DNA from: Chitinophagaceae bacterium
GTDB taxonomy: Bacteria > Bacteroidota > Bacteroidia > Chitinophagales > Chitinophagaceae
Assembly (NCBI GenBank): GCA_025360525.1
Contig: JANYCA010000008.1
Span: 1-64,000 of the forward strand
Direction of reading: 5' to 3'
DNA: 64,000 nucleotides
This document shows, one piece after another, positions 38,701-48,800 of the stretch. Position numbers and translations under genes: made by a program. The notes under the pieces are model-generated. The model was not told the origin of the DNA. It saw only the letters and a program-made list of their open reading frames with translations, and ran no database searches. Each line of letters starts with the position of its first letter. The stretch's first letter is position 1.

Positions 38701-41700
38701 CATTAAAAGTAGTAGTGGCAGATAATGAGCCGGTAGGTAAAATGATTGTACCGCCTGTTCCAGCCACAGTGCTACCAATATTAATATTACCAGCATTGTT
38801 TCGTAGCTGATAAGTAACACCACTTTGTGAGGCCGTAATCTGTATGTTGGTTGAATTGCCGGTACATACATTCGTTGCTGCAGCTGTTGGAGCTATGTCA
38901 ATAGGCAAAGCATTTACAGTGATTGTTCCGCTACCGGTAACAGGACAACTGCCTCCTGTTGTGGTCACCGTGTAATTAAAAGTACCATTCGCAGTCGGCG
39001 TGCCGCTTATTGTAAATACTCCTACACTAAATGACCCGGTTACACCAGTGGGCAAACCACTTACGACTGCTCCGGTTCCTGTACCGCCTATTGAATAAGT
39101 AATATTGGTAATTGCTGTGCCATTACATACCGTTTGAGCTGTGGTGGCTAAAGTAGATGTTCTTGTTATGGTTGTCAATCCATTTACAGTGATGTTGCCT
39201 GTAGCGGTAACAGCACAACTGCCACCTGTAGTGGTCACTGTATAATTAAAAGTACCATTCGCCGTGGGTGTTCCGCTGATGGTAAATACTCCTGCATTAA
39301 AAGAGCCGGTTACGCCCGTAGGTAAACCGCTTACACCGCCGCCGGTTGCTGTACCGCCTACTGAATAAGTTATATTGGTAATTGCTGTGCCATTACAAAC
39401 CGTTTGGGTAGTGGTGGCTAAAGCAGATGTTCTTGATATGGTTGCCAATCCATTTACAGTGATAGTGCCGGTTGTAGTAGCTGCAGTACAACTGCCTCCT
39501 GTGGTGGTTACGGTATAATTAAAAGTGCCATTCGCTGTAGGCGTGCCGCTGATGGTAAACACATTTGCACTAAATGAACCCGTTACACCTGTGGGCAAGC
39601 CGCTTACGCCGGCACCGGTTCCTGTGCCGCCTACTGAATAAGTTATATTGGTAATAGCGGTGTTATTACAAACAGTTTGTGCATTAGTGCCTCCTGCTGA
39701 GCTTAAACTTGCAGTAGCCGCATTTACAGTGATTGTTCCGGAAGCGGTAGCAGGGCAACTGCCGCCTGTAGTAGTCACCGTATAATTAAAAGTGCCATTC
39801 GCTGTAGGCGTGCCGCTGATGGTAAAGACGCCGGCAAAAAAAGCGCCGGTGACACCTGTGGGTAAACCGCTTACGCCTGCACCGGTGCCAGTACCACCTA
39901 TTAAATAAGATATATTAGTGATTGATGTGCCATTACAAACCGTTTGTGCAGTGGTGGCTGCAGGTGAAATACTCGTTATAGTTGCCAATCCATTTATATT
40001 GATCGTGCCGGTTGCACTAGCTGCGGTACAACTTCCACCAGTGGTAGTTACCGTATAATTAAATGTGCCATTGGCAGTGGGCGTGCCGCTGATAGTAAAG
40101 GTACCTGCACTAAATGAACCGGTTACCCCGGTGGGTAAACCGCTTACGCCTGCACCGGTACCGGTACCACCGACTGAATAAGTTATATTGGTGATTGCTG
40201 TGCCAGTACACATCGTTTGTGCACTGGTGGCTGCAGCAGATGTTCTTGTTATGGTTGCCAATCCGTTTACAGTGATGGTGCCGGTTGCAATAGCAGCACA
40301 AGTTCCACCAGTTGTAGTCACCGTATAATTAAAAGTACCATTCGTTGTAGGCGTGCCACTGATGGTAAAGACACCTGCACTAAATGAACCGGTTATCCCG
40401 GTAGGTAAACCGCCTACGCCAGCACCGGTTCCTGTGCCGCCTACTGAATAAGTTATATTGGTAATTGGAATGCCATTACAACCCGCTTGTGCAGTGGTGG
40501 CTGCAGCAGATGTTCTTGTTATAGTTGCCAATCCATTTACAGTGATGGAGCCAGTTGCAGTAGCTGCGGTGCAACTTCCACCAGTGGTGGTTACGGTATA
40601 ATAAAATGTGCCATTCACTGTGGGCGTACCGCTTATAGTAAAAACACCGGCGCTAAATGAACCAGTTACACCAGTTGGTAAACCGCTTGTGCCAGCACCG
40701 GTTCCTGTGCCGCCTATTGAATAAGTAACATTGGTAATTGCTGTACCATTGCAAAGGGATTGTGTATTTGTTCCGGCGGGTGAGGTTAGCGTATTAGTTG
40801 GTACTCCATTCACAATAACTGAAGATGTAGCACCACTTGCAGAACAACCATTTCCATTTGTAACAGTTAACGAATATATTCCTGCATTTGCAGCAGTTGT
40901 ACTTGGTATAACAGGATTTTGAGAACTGGAAGTATAGGATGAAGGCCCAGTCCAGGAATAGGTAAACGGAGATTGGCCTCCTGTTAAATTAGCCGACATA
41001 TTTAAAGCATTTCCTGCACAAACAGGTGAATTCGTGCCAGGAGCTACTGACATAGAAACAGGCGATAAAGTACTAAATGAAATATCATCTAAACCAAAGT
41101 CATTACCCCCAAGAGCTGTTTGAAGATCGATTACGTTAATAACTGCCGTAGTATTACTGCCTGAATTCCAGGTACCATAAAATTGATACCATATAAATGG
41201 TCCTGCTGGGCTGCTTGCACCTGCAGGTAAAGTCGCTACAGTTCCTACCTGTACGCTGTTTACGGAAAATTGCAATTGGGCATAGGGAGCTACTGTATTC
41301 ATACTGGTAGCCCAGGCTGAAAAATAGTAGGTGGTATTGGGCAATACGGTTACAGTTTGTTGCCAAACCTGTTGTGTTACCGGACTTCCATTTACAATCA
41401 TGAAGTTACCGGACCCTGTTGTGTGGTCTTGGTTACAATAAAATCCAGAATGATAGGTATTTGCATTCGTACCTACATAATAATTTCCTTCCGGAAAAAG
41501 ATTTGCGTTATAGTTATATAACGTAGTAAATCCAGTATTTCCCGAAGAAAAATTCCCATTAGTTACCAATTCCAATGCTACACTAATATTGGCACTGACA
41601 GAACAACCTGCAGCATTGGTTCCGGTTACAGAATAACTTCCCGCAGTGATAACATCAATGAATTGAGAAGTTGCCCCCGTGCTCCATAAATATGAAGTTT

Positions 41701-44500
41701 GAGCAGAGCAGATTAATCTTACTACACCTCCTCCCATACAATAATTGGCCGAAATGGTGACTGTTGGCGAGGTGTTTATTGTGATGGTGCCTGTCGCAAC
41801 AACTGCAGCACAACTTCCGCCCGTGGTTGTTACCGTGTAATTAAAAGTACCTCCCGCTGTAGATGTGCCACTGATGGTAAAGACGCCGGAACTAAATGCA
41901 CCGGTTACTCCGGCGGGCAACCCACTTACACCTGCACCGGTTGCTGTACCACCTACTGAGTAAGTAATATTTGAAATTGCTGTGCTATTACAAATCGTTT
42001 GTGTATTTGTTCCTACGGCAGAGCTTAAGGCTATTGTAGCAGCATTTACAATGATGGTGCCGGTAGCGGTAACTGGACAATTCCCTCCGGTAGTGGTCCC
42101 CGTATAATTAAAAGTACCATTCGCTATTGGTGTGCTGCTGATGGTAAAAACGCCAGCACTAAACGAACCGGTTACACCTGTTGGTAAACCGCTTACCCCG
42201 GCACCCGTTGCTGTACCGCTTATTGAATAAGTAATATTAGTAATTGTTATGCCATTACAAACTGTTTGTGCATTAGTGGCTGCAGCGGAAGTTCTTGTTA
42301 TTGTTGCCAATCCATTTACAATGATGGTGCCGGTTGCAGTAGTTGCAGTACAACTTCCACCAGTAGTGGTTACTGTATAATTAAAGGTCCCATTGGCCGT
42401 AGTTGTTCCGCTGATGGTAAAGACGCCGGCACCAAAAGAACCGGTTACGCCTGCAGGCAACCCACTTACACCGGCACCGGTTGCTGTGCCGCCTACTGAG
42501 TAAGTAATATTTGTAATTGCTGTGCCATTGCAAACCGTTTGTGTATTTGTTCCTGCGGTTGAGCTTAAGGCTATGGTAGCCGAATTTACAATGATGGTGC
42601 CCGTAGCGGTAACTGAACAACTACCTCCGGAGGTAGTAAGTGTATAATTAAAAGTGCCATTCAGTGTAGGTGTGCCGGTGATGGTAAACACGCCAGCACT
42701 AAACGAACCGGTTACGCCTGTTGGCAAACCGCTTACCCCTGCACCGGTGGCCGTACCGCCAACTGAATATGTTATATTAGTAATTACTGTACCATTACAA
42801 ACCGTTTGTGCAGTGGTGGCTCCACCAGATGTTCTTGTTATGGTTGCCAATCCATTTACAGTAATTGTGCCCGCAGCAGTGGCTGCTGTACAACTGCCAC
42901 CAGTGGTGGTTACTGTAAAGTTAAACGTCCCGTTGGCTGTAGGCGTGCCGCTGATGGCAAAAACGCCGGCACTAAAATTACCGTTTAAGCCTGTTGGCAA
43001 ACCAATCACACCTGCACCTGTTGCTGACCCGCTAACTGAATAAGTAATATTGGTGATAGAATTGCTATTGCAAAGTGTTTGAGTATTTGTTCCTGCAGTT
43101 GAAGTGAGAGTTAAGGTTGGTAGTCCATTTACAGTGATTGAGCCGGTGGCGGTAACAGGACAGCTTCCTCCTGAAGTGGTCACCGTATAATTAAAAGTGC
43201 CATTCGTTGTAGGCGTACCGCTGATGGTAAAGACACCTGCACTAAACGAACCGGATACTCCTGTTGGCAAACCGCTTACACCGGCACCGGTGGCCGTACC
43301 GCCAACTGAATAAGATATATTGGTAATTGCTGTTCCATTACAAACCGTTTGTGCAGTGGTGGCTGCAGCAGATGTTCTTGTTATGGTTGCCAATCCATTT
43401 ACAGTAATTGTGCCCGCAGCAGTAGCTGCTGTACAACTGCCACCAGTAGTGGTTACAGTATAATTAAATGTGCCATTCGCTATAGGCGTACCGCTGATGG
43501 TGAATACGCCGCTACTAAATGAACCGGTTACACCGGTTGGTAGACCGCTTACGTTGGCACCTGTTGCTGTGCCGCCCACTGAGTAAGTAATATTGGTAAT
43601 GGCGGTGTTATTACAAACAGTTTGTGCACTAGTTCCTGCTGCTGAGCTTAGCGTAACAGTTGCGACAACTATTGTTAAGTTAGTACCGTTATCACTTCCT
43701 GTTACAGCTGGACCACTGCTAATTACTCTTATCCTGTATCCTGATCCGGTACCAGACCCTAGGGGAATGGTTGCACTTATTGTACCGCTGTTTAAATTAC
43801 TAACTAATGTACCTATTGAAACCGGGCTTGCAAATGAGCCTGCTGCATTTGACATCTGTGCCGAATAAGTGTTGCCACTATACGTTCCATATGTAGTAAA
43901 GGGAATAGACACAGTATTACCGGCACAAAAAGGAGAACCTGTAACAGTACCGGTTCTTATTGAATTAAGCGATGTAATACAGATGGCTCCATTCATACTG
44001 TTGGTACTATTATACCTCACTATCCTAAAATAATAAATAGCTCCAGGGATTAATGAAGTCAATACTAAATCTTCCTGAGCCCCATTACCAAAATTGTCAA
44101 TACAGCCTAATTCTATTAAACCACTTGGACAGGTACCGCTGTAAGCATAAATCATGGCATCCCTGCCGGGGTCAGGGGCATAGGAAATTGTTGCGGTAGT
44201 TCCGTTTGCTACAAACCTGCCCCAATTGTTAGCGGCTGCGCCACCTGTATTGCAAGAGCTCATGACAGGCCCTGTACCTGTGCCACTTATATTAAAAGTA
44301 GTGCCGGGTGTACAGGAGGAAGCATTGACCGCAGTTAAAAGTGTAGCAGTAGAACAGTCGGTGGTTTGCGAAAATGAAGAAGTTGCGAAGATAAAAGTTA
44401 CAATTAAAACTGTAAGTGATAGAATGTGTTGTTTAGCCGGATAATTATTGTCTCGTTGTAAAACAAATTGTCGTAATAAATTTTGGATAATCTTCTGCAT
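35720..44500 (-). CDS. Giant T9SS-exported surface protein with 7+7 Ig-like repeats
   Basis: The 2926-residue protein has an extended signal peptide (hydrophobic core about 25-44) and a PPC-like N-terminal region. Seven ~90-residue repeats span about residues 273-908 and seven more about 1229-1863. Each repeat runs QTVCNGTAITNITYSVGGTA to TTTGGSC, with two cysteines and an FTISGTPTANGTFNYTV core, like putative Ig/PKD-type modules. Between the blocks lies a unit beginning ELVTNGNFSSGNTGF and ending GNDFGLDDISF, resembling a carbohydrate-binding jelly roll. After 1863 come repeats of the QWVGGATGDWNTAANWCGG type, a large unknown beta region, and a T9SS type A domain (VYPNPVADRIM to the end). 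Probably an adhesin. Confidence 0.9.
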   Translation of the reverse strand: MQKIIQNLLRQFVLQRDNNYPAKQHILSLTVLIVTFIFATSSFSQTTDCSTATLLTAVNASSCTPGTTFNISGTGTGPVMSSCNTGGAAANNWGRFVANGTTATISYAPDPGRDAMIYAYSGTCPSGLIELGCIDNFGNGAQEDLVLTSLIPGAIYYFRIVRYNSTNSMNGAICITSLNSIRTGTVTGSPFCAGNTVSIPFTTYGTYSGNTYSAQMSNAAGSFASPVSIGTLVSNLNSGTISATIPLGSGTGSGYRIRVISSGPAVTGSDNGTNLTIVVATVTLSSAAGTSAQTVCNNTAITNITYSVGGTATGANVSGLPTGVTGSFSSGVFTISGTPIANGTFNYTVTTTGGSCTAATAAGTITVNGLATITRTSAAATTAQTVCNGTAITNISYSVGGTATGAGVSGLPTGVSGSFSAGVFTISGTPTTNGTFNYTVTTSGGSCPVTATGSITVNGLPTLTLTSTAGTNTQTLCNSNSITNITYSVSGSATGAGVIGLPTGLNGNFSAGVFAISGTPTANGTFNFTVTTTGGSCTAATAAGTITVNGLATITRTSGGATTAQTVCNGTVITNITYSVGGTATGAGVSGLPTGVTGSFSAGVFTITGTPTLNGTFNYTLTTSGGSCSVTATGTIIVNSATIALSSTAGTNTQTVCNGTAITNITYSVGGTATGAGVSGLPAGVTGSFGAGVFTISGTTTANGTFNYTVTTTGGSCTATTATGTIIVNGLATITRTSAAATNAQTVCNGITITNITYSISGTATGAGVSGLPTGVTGSFSAGVFTISSTPIANGTFNYTGTTTGGNCPVTATGTIIVNAATIALSSAVGTNTQTICNSTAISNITYSVGGTATGAGVSGLPAGVTGAFSSGVFTISGTSTAGGTFNYTVTTTGGSCAAVVATGTITINTSPTVTISANYCMGGGVVRLICSAQTSYLWSTGATSQFIDVITAGSYSVTGTNAAGCSVSANISVALELVTNGNFSSGNTGFTTLYNYNANLFPEGNYYVGTNANTYHSGFYCNQDHTTGSGNFMIVNGSPVTQQVWQQTVTVLPNTTYYFSAWATSMNTVAPYAQLQFSVNSVQVGTVATLPAGASSPAGPFIWYQFYGTWNSGSNTTAVINVIDLQTALGGNDFGLDDISFSTLSPVSMSVAPGTNSPVCAGNALNMSANLTGGQSPFTYSWTGPSSYTSSSQNPVIPSTTAANAGIYSLTVTNGNGCSASGATSSVIVNGVPTNTLTSPAGTNTQSLCNGTAITNVTYSIGGTGTGAGTSGLPTGVTGSFSAGVFTISGTPTVNGTFYYTVTTTGGSCTAATATGSITVNGLATITRTSAAATTAQAGCNGIPITNITYSVGGTGTGAGVGGLPTGITGSFSAGVFTISGTPTTNGTFNYTVTTTGGTCAAIATGTITVNGLATITRTSAAATSAQTMCTGTAITNITYSVGGTGTGAGVSGLPTGVTGSFSAGTFTISGTPTANGTFNYTVTTTGGSCTAASATGTININGLATITSISPAATTAQTVCNGTSITNISYLIGGTGTGAGVSGLPTGVTGAFFAGVFTISGTPTANGTFNYTVTTTGGSCPATASGTITVNAATASLSSAGGTNAQTVCNNTAITNITYSVGGTGTGAGVSGLPTGVTGSFSANVFTISGTPTANGTFNYTVTTTGGSCTAATTTGTITVNGLATISRTSALATTTQTVCNGTAITNITYSVGGTATGGGVSGLPTGVTGSFNAGVFTISGTPTANGTFNYTVTTTGGSCAVTATGNITVNGLTTITRTSTLATTAQTVCNGTAITNITYSIGGTGTGAVVSGLPTGVTGSFSVGVFTISGTPTANGTFNYTVTTTGGSCPVTGSGTITVNALPIDIAPTAAATNVCTGNSTNIQITASQSGVTYQLRNNAGNINIGSTVAGTGGTIILPTGSLSATTTFNVLASNFVSGCATQLVNTVTVTVSITGQWVGGATGDWNTAANWCGGVPTSSTNISIPAGSTVNIQSANAFANAVNIAATGSLVMTGAYNLSISSGGAFANSGTFNATSSTGTVAFFGSGTISGTTTFKNIDTYGALNFGAASTIAGTFSIQSGGSVSGNSPTYTCPSSSLLYKPGSVYTRGLEWTNASSGTGYPANVLVQNNTTINFPGVGNGYVCFDVQIEAGSSIQLNYLGGSASLSVGRNINISGTLALGGSMGGDVSLGGNWTRNTGGVFTHNDRKVTFDGPANFSGNGTAMATITGPASAAKNNEGGFGGENFAHLWINKTNTTDSVVLLSNITINQELGFTKGVFSLRNSDVTIVSNSTRTADIAPIASIANISIRYGGTGKFVVQRFIQNPTATRSWRLLTAPLQSAAAPSINEAFMEGVVNPDKSNPNGTGSIYNPWPGYGTHITGPGGLYSAANGFDQGTTSASILYGAPGVSSWLTPLSTLTTKITDQQGWMMFVRGDRSFVIGNQYMPSANAILEPKGRINVGNVTVPVMVGRQVIGNPYPSAICLLNVDVAGTLGKLSSYHLWDPKMFTSFTQPGKWVSFTGLGSSFVQTTSASSYLSNGTIESGQAFLLDAVAAGSITFHETDKLPLTSSLVGISNTNGARPTGNTLFPLFRSDIYAKTDTSYRLTDGVLNIFNSSFSNTATDEDAKKMISFNTKESLSILRDSVKIAIEKRSEIQNTDTIFFAMSKFNELPYRFRFEATDFAPGYEAFLEDKFTGYRLQLSTAGVSEIDFAITTNPLSKAEDRFRVVFKSPVQTVLPVTFASIKAWQQNKKIAVQWQVANEINIKAYEVEKSVDGITFTKVNTTLSSASFAGNYLYNWLDETAVAGDNYYRIKSNGINEKFSYSEVVKVRITNGGGSIKVYPNPVADRIMRLHFKNMDKGKYSIRLLNATGQTMVNTSFLNAGSVYIKEIQLAKGIAKGLYQFEITHPGSEKSFVKVIIE
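38910..40815 (-). repeat. Second block of seven ~272-bp repeats within the adhesin gene
   Basis: Seven consecutive in-frame repeat units encode about residues 1229-1863. Neighbouring copies differ by scattered point changes, and some adjacent copies are nearly identical over long stretches (SGLPTGVTGSFSAGVFTISG in most). Such a tract is prone to recombination and copy-number change, and also to misassembly. Confidence 0.85.
41775..43680 (-). repeat. First block of seven ~272-bp repeats within the adhesin gene
   Basis: Seven units encode about residues 273-908. Units tend to alternate between two linker types, NGLATITRTSAAAT and NxATIALSSxxGT. Some copies carry unusual changes, for example SNSITNITYSVSGSATGAGV in unit 3 and GITITNITYSISGT in unit 6. 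Alternation suggests expansion by pairs. Confidence 0.85.
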
Positions 44501-44805
44501 TGGTAATAGGCTATAAAAGTTGGTTATTTGGAGGATAAGCGTACATTTTTAAAATAGGTTAATCTGTAACCCTAAACAAGACATTATTTGAACTGATAGA
44601 ACAATTTCTTTGCTGAGGCAATTTTAAAATGGATTGAAGGAAGTATTTCATTAACATGAGGTTAGGGTAGCTAAAACGCAAAATATATAGGATTATTATT
44701 ACAAAGAGTAGGAATATTTCTAATTCCCATCTATGATGCGTAACAGGAAACCAGGGTTGACTGGAAAAAGTAGATTAATTGGAGAATCTTTTGACAGGAG
44801 CGGGC
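44501..44805. other. Upstream region of the giant adhesin
   Basis: No gene is visible. This region should carry the adhesin promoter on the minus strand, but no clean TAnnTTTG with a spaced TTG was found. Confidence 0.3.
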
Positions 44806-44839
44806 AAAAAAATGGCCGCCTTAATTGCTTAAGACAGCC
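44806..44839 (-). terminator. Terminator of the ileS / DksA-like operon
   Basis: An 11-bp stem with two G:U pairs (GGCTGTCTTAA / TTAAGGCGGCC on the minus strand, loop GCAA) is followed by seven T. It is about 43 bp past the DksA-like stop. Confidence 0.75.
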
Positions 44840-44882
44840 TACTATTTTGTAACAAAACCGTTATAAAATCGGATGTAAATAT

Positions 44883-45851
44883 TTATTTTGATGAGCTCAT
44901 CTTAGCTTCAATACTAAGCGTAGCATGTGGAACAGCACGTAAACGGGCTTTATCTATCAGTTTACCTGTAACACGGCAAATGCCATAAGTTTTATTCTCA
45001 ATACGCATAATAGCTTTTTCAAGATGATCAATAAAAGTGATTTGACGACTGGCCATCTGGCTAAGCTGTTCTCTTTCCATACTAAGGCTACCATCTTCCA
45101 TCGTCATGTAGCGGTTGTCCCCTTCATCTCCACCCATTTCATCTTTACGGGTAATTAAACCATGGAGGTAAGACAATTCCTTTTTTGCTGCTTCCAGTTT
45201 ACGTTGAATCAATTCTCTGAATTCAACCAATTCTGCGTCGCTATAGCGCAAGGTTGGCGCACCCGGATCTACTTTGGCCTTATCTAAAACTGACTTTGTA
45301 AAATCCGGTTCGTATTTGCGAACAGTTTTGGTAGATATTTTTGGCATTACCACAGGTTTTGGTGCAGGTACTTTAATATCTTTTGCCTTAACTTCTACAA
45401 CTGGTTTAATGGTTACTTCTTTAGCCGCCGATTTTGCAGCCACTTTTGGTACTACTTCTTTCTTTGCCATGGGTTTGGGTGCTGGTTTTACAGCTTTTAC
45501 AGGGGGCTTTACTTCCACTTTTACATTAACTTTTACAGGTACAATAACTTTTTTTTCCGGAACTGATTTTTTTGCAACAGGCTTTTTTACAACTGGTTGA
45601 ACAACTTTTTTGGCGGGTGCCGCTTTTTTGGGCTGAACAACCGCAGTCTTTTTTACTGGTTTAGCTGGTGCCTTGATTGCTTTTTTAGCAACAGGGGCCT
45701 TCACTAGCTGTTTTTTTATTGCTTTTTTGATAACAACCAGAGGTTTTACAACCTTTTTTATTAACGCCGGAGCAGCCTTAACTGCCTTTTTAACTGTAGG
45801 TTTTACTGCTACTTTACCCTTTTTTGCCGAGACTTGCTTTTTTACTGCCAT
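44883..45851 (-). CDS. TraR/DksA-like protein with a long histone-H1-like basic tail
   Basis: The 322-residue protein has two parts. Residues 1 to about 185 are almost entirely Lys, Ala, Pro and Val in short repeats (VKKAVKAAPALIKKVVKPLV, PAKKVVQPVVKKPVAKKS), like bacterial histone-H1-type tails that bind DNA. Residues from about 190 are DksA-like: a coiled coil (FRELIQRKLEAAKKELSYLHG) and a C-terminal finger. The finger keeps only one of four zinc cysteines (YGICRVTGKLIDKARLRAVP, then ATLSIEAK). DksA proteins bind RNA polymerase in the stringent response. It starts one base after ileS ends and shares its terminator. Confidence 0.85.
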   Translation of the reverse strand: MAVKKQVSAKKGKVAVKPTVKKAVKAAPALIKKVVKPLVVIKKAIKKQLVKAPVAKKAIKAPAKPVKKTAVVQPKKAAPAKKVVQPVVKKPVAKKSVPEKKVIVPVKVNVKVEVKPPVKAVKPAPKPMAKKEVVPKVAAKSAAKEVTIKPVVEVKAKDIKVPAPKPVVMPKISTKTVRKYEPDFTKSVLDKAKVDPGAPTLRYSDAELVEFRELIQRKLEAAKKELSYLHGLITRKDEMGGDEGDNRYMTMEDGSLSMEREQLSQMASRQITFIDHLEKAIMRIENKTYGICRVTGKLIDKARLRAVPHATLSIEAKMSSSK

Positions 45852-45852
45852 A

Positions 45853-48800
45853 CTATGTTCCTTTTTTTAGTACGTTCACTTTTAAGATGGCATTATTCAC
45901 ATCAATTTCGCTACCCGTAGCTAAAACAGGTATAAAAGCAAGCGAATCTGCCAGAATTTCGGCGCAAATATAATCTTTAAATTGAATTAATGCAGGTTGC
46001 ACAGCGTCATTTTCTAATACTTCAATAAATATCCTGTCGGTAAGGGCAAACCCACTTTCCTTTCTGATGGTTTGTATCTTATTTACAAATTCCCGTGCAT
46101 CTCCTTCCTGCTTAAGGGCAGGAGTAATGGTAACATCCAACGCCGCTGTTAAACTTCCCTTATTGGCAACTTCGTAACCGGGTATTTCATCTGTGGACAC
46201 TTCCATATCTTCCCCTGAAATAATTATAGGTGCTTCATTTGCAGCCAGGTAACCGGGATTCAACAAATATTCGCCGCTCAATACTTTATCAATGGTAGCA
46301 GTGTCAAAACCGGCAATAGCATCGGCAGCCCATTTCATTTTTGGACCCAGTTTTTTCCCAAGTGTTTTGAAATTAGCTTTGGCCTTCCGCTTAATAAAAT
46401 CATTTTCTGCCCCTAAAACGTCTATCTTTTTTACGTTGGTTTCTGCCTTAATTATTTCTTCAACCTTTTTTAGCCTTGCCGCCATATCTGCATCGAGAGC
46501 AGGAATTAACAGTTTTTGTAATGGCTGTCTTACTTTAATATTTACTTTTTTACGAAGCGATAATACGAGTGAACAGGCATCTTGTGCCAATTGCATTCTT
46601 TTTTCCAGGTCGATATCAATTACGGCATCATTTGTTTTTGGGTAATCCAGCAAATGCACCGATTCTTTTGTAAAACGATTGGATACTTCATTTAGGTTAC
46701 TGTACAACCAATCGGCAAAGAACGGAGCCACGGGCGCCATTAGCTTGCTCAATGTTTCAAGGCACTCATATAAGGTTTGGTAAGCACAGATTTTATCAAA
46801 CTCATACTCACCTTTCCAGAAACGACGCCGACAAAGACGCACATACCAGTTACTCAAAAGCGAGTCTACAAACTCTTCAATGGCTCTCCCCGCCTGAGTA
46901 GGTTCATAATCATCAAAATAACCTGTGGCAGTTTTTATTAATGAATTGAGCGAAGATAAAATCCACTGGTCAATTTCCGGCCTGTCTTTTACGGCGATGT
47001 ATTCTTCTTTAAATGAAAACCCGTCCACATTGGCATACAATGCAAAAAACTGGTAGGTATTATAGAGTGTTCCAAAAAACTTGCGTTGCACTTCTTTAAT
47101 ACCTTCTGCATCAAACTTTAAACTATCCCATGGCGATGCATTGGTGATGAGGTACCATCTGGTGGCATCGGCACCAAAAGTGCTAATCGTAACAAAGGGG
47201 TCTACCACGTTGCCGAGGCGTTTGCTCATTTTATTGCCGTTTTTATCCAGCACCAGCCCATTACTAACGACTGTTTTATATGCAACACTATCAAACAACA
47301 AAACTCCTAACGCATGCAACGTATAAAACCATCCACGGGTTTGGTCAACCCCTTCGGCAATAAAATCGGCAGGGAAGGCCTGCTTAAAAGTTTCTTTGTT
47401 TTCAAAAGGGAAATGCCATTGTGCATAAGGCATTGCGCCACTGTCGAACCAAACATCAATTAAATCGGGAACCCGTTTCATTGGTTTACCGGATGTACTT
47501 ACCAGGATAATATCATCTACGTAGGGTTTGTGTAAATCTAAAATACCTTCATGCAGGTAATGTTTATTGGTATCGCCACCCAAAATACTGGCAGCATTTT
47601 TTATTTCATTGTTCAGTTCTTCAATACTTCCAATACATTTTTCTTCTTCTCCATCTTCCGTTTTCCATATAGGTAAGGGTGTACCCCAAAAACGGCTGCG
47701 ACTCAGGTTCCAGTCCACCATATTTTCCAGCCAGTTGCCAAAGCGGCCGGTGCCGGTAGCGGCAGGTTTCCAATTGATGGTTTTATTGAGTTCTATCATC
47801 CTGTCTTTTACTGCGGTGGTTTTAATAAACCATGCATCCAGCGGATAATAGATAATCGGCTTATCGGTGCGCCAGCAATGCGGATAGCTATGTTCGTATT
47901 TTTCTACTTTAAAGGCCCGATTCTCTAATTTAAGTTTTACAGCAATATCGATATTTACATCTGCATACTCTTTTTCATCTTTGTAATTTTTAACATAACG
48001 GCCGCTGAACTCGCCGCATCCTTCAATAAATTTCCCTTGCTTATCTACCAGGGTTAAAATACCGAGGTTGTTTTTTTTGCCCACTTTATAGTCATCTGCG
48101 CCAAATGCCGGTGCCGTATGCACAATACCGGTTCCGTCTTCGGTGGTAACAAAATCACCCAAAATAACCCGGAATGGTTGCGCACCAAGCGTAATCTCTT
48201 CGATTTTTTCTAAAGTATTTGCATCCGAAGGGAGGAGTTGTTCGTATTGTACTCCTTCTAATTCTTCACCTTTAAATTCAGCAATAATTTTCCAGGGAAA
48301 CAATTTTACTTCAGCTGAATAATTTTCAAAATCTCCATTTTCCCCTTCGGCTTTAAAATATTTGCTTACCAATGCCTTTGCAAGAATCAGGTTATTGGAA
48401 AGATGGGTGTATGGATTAAATGTTTGTACCAACACATAATCAATGTTAGGCCCAACAGTTAGCCCAAGGTTTGATGGCAGTGTCCATGGCGTGGTTGTCC
48501 AGGCCATTAAAAAAGCCTCCCTGCCCTCCAAAGGAGGGTTCTTTGACCCTGCAATTGCAGCAAAGATTTTAGAAATAGCAGGATGCTCATTAGCCCCTTC
48601 TTTGGAGGGGTTGGCGAGGCGGAACATTGCCACCACACTGGTATCCTTCACATCTTTATAAGTACCTGGCTGGTTTAACTCATGGCTGCTTAGCCCGGTA
48701 CCTGCCGCCGGAGAGTAGGGTTGAATGCTAACACTTTCGTAGAGATAACCCTTTTTATACAATTCACTCAGGCACCACCACAAAGTTTCTATATAATCAT

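Noticed and set aside
42654..43043. Long plus-strand open frames across the adhesin repeats
   Set aside because: They recur because the repeats recur. The minus-strand frame is continuous over 2926 residues and has signal and sorting domains.
38910..43680. Possible CRISPR or satellite array
   Set aside because: Units are ~272 bp, in frame and protein-coding, without spacers.
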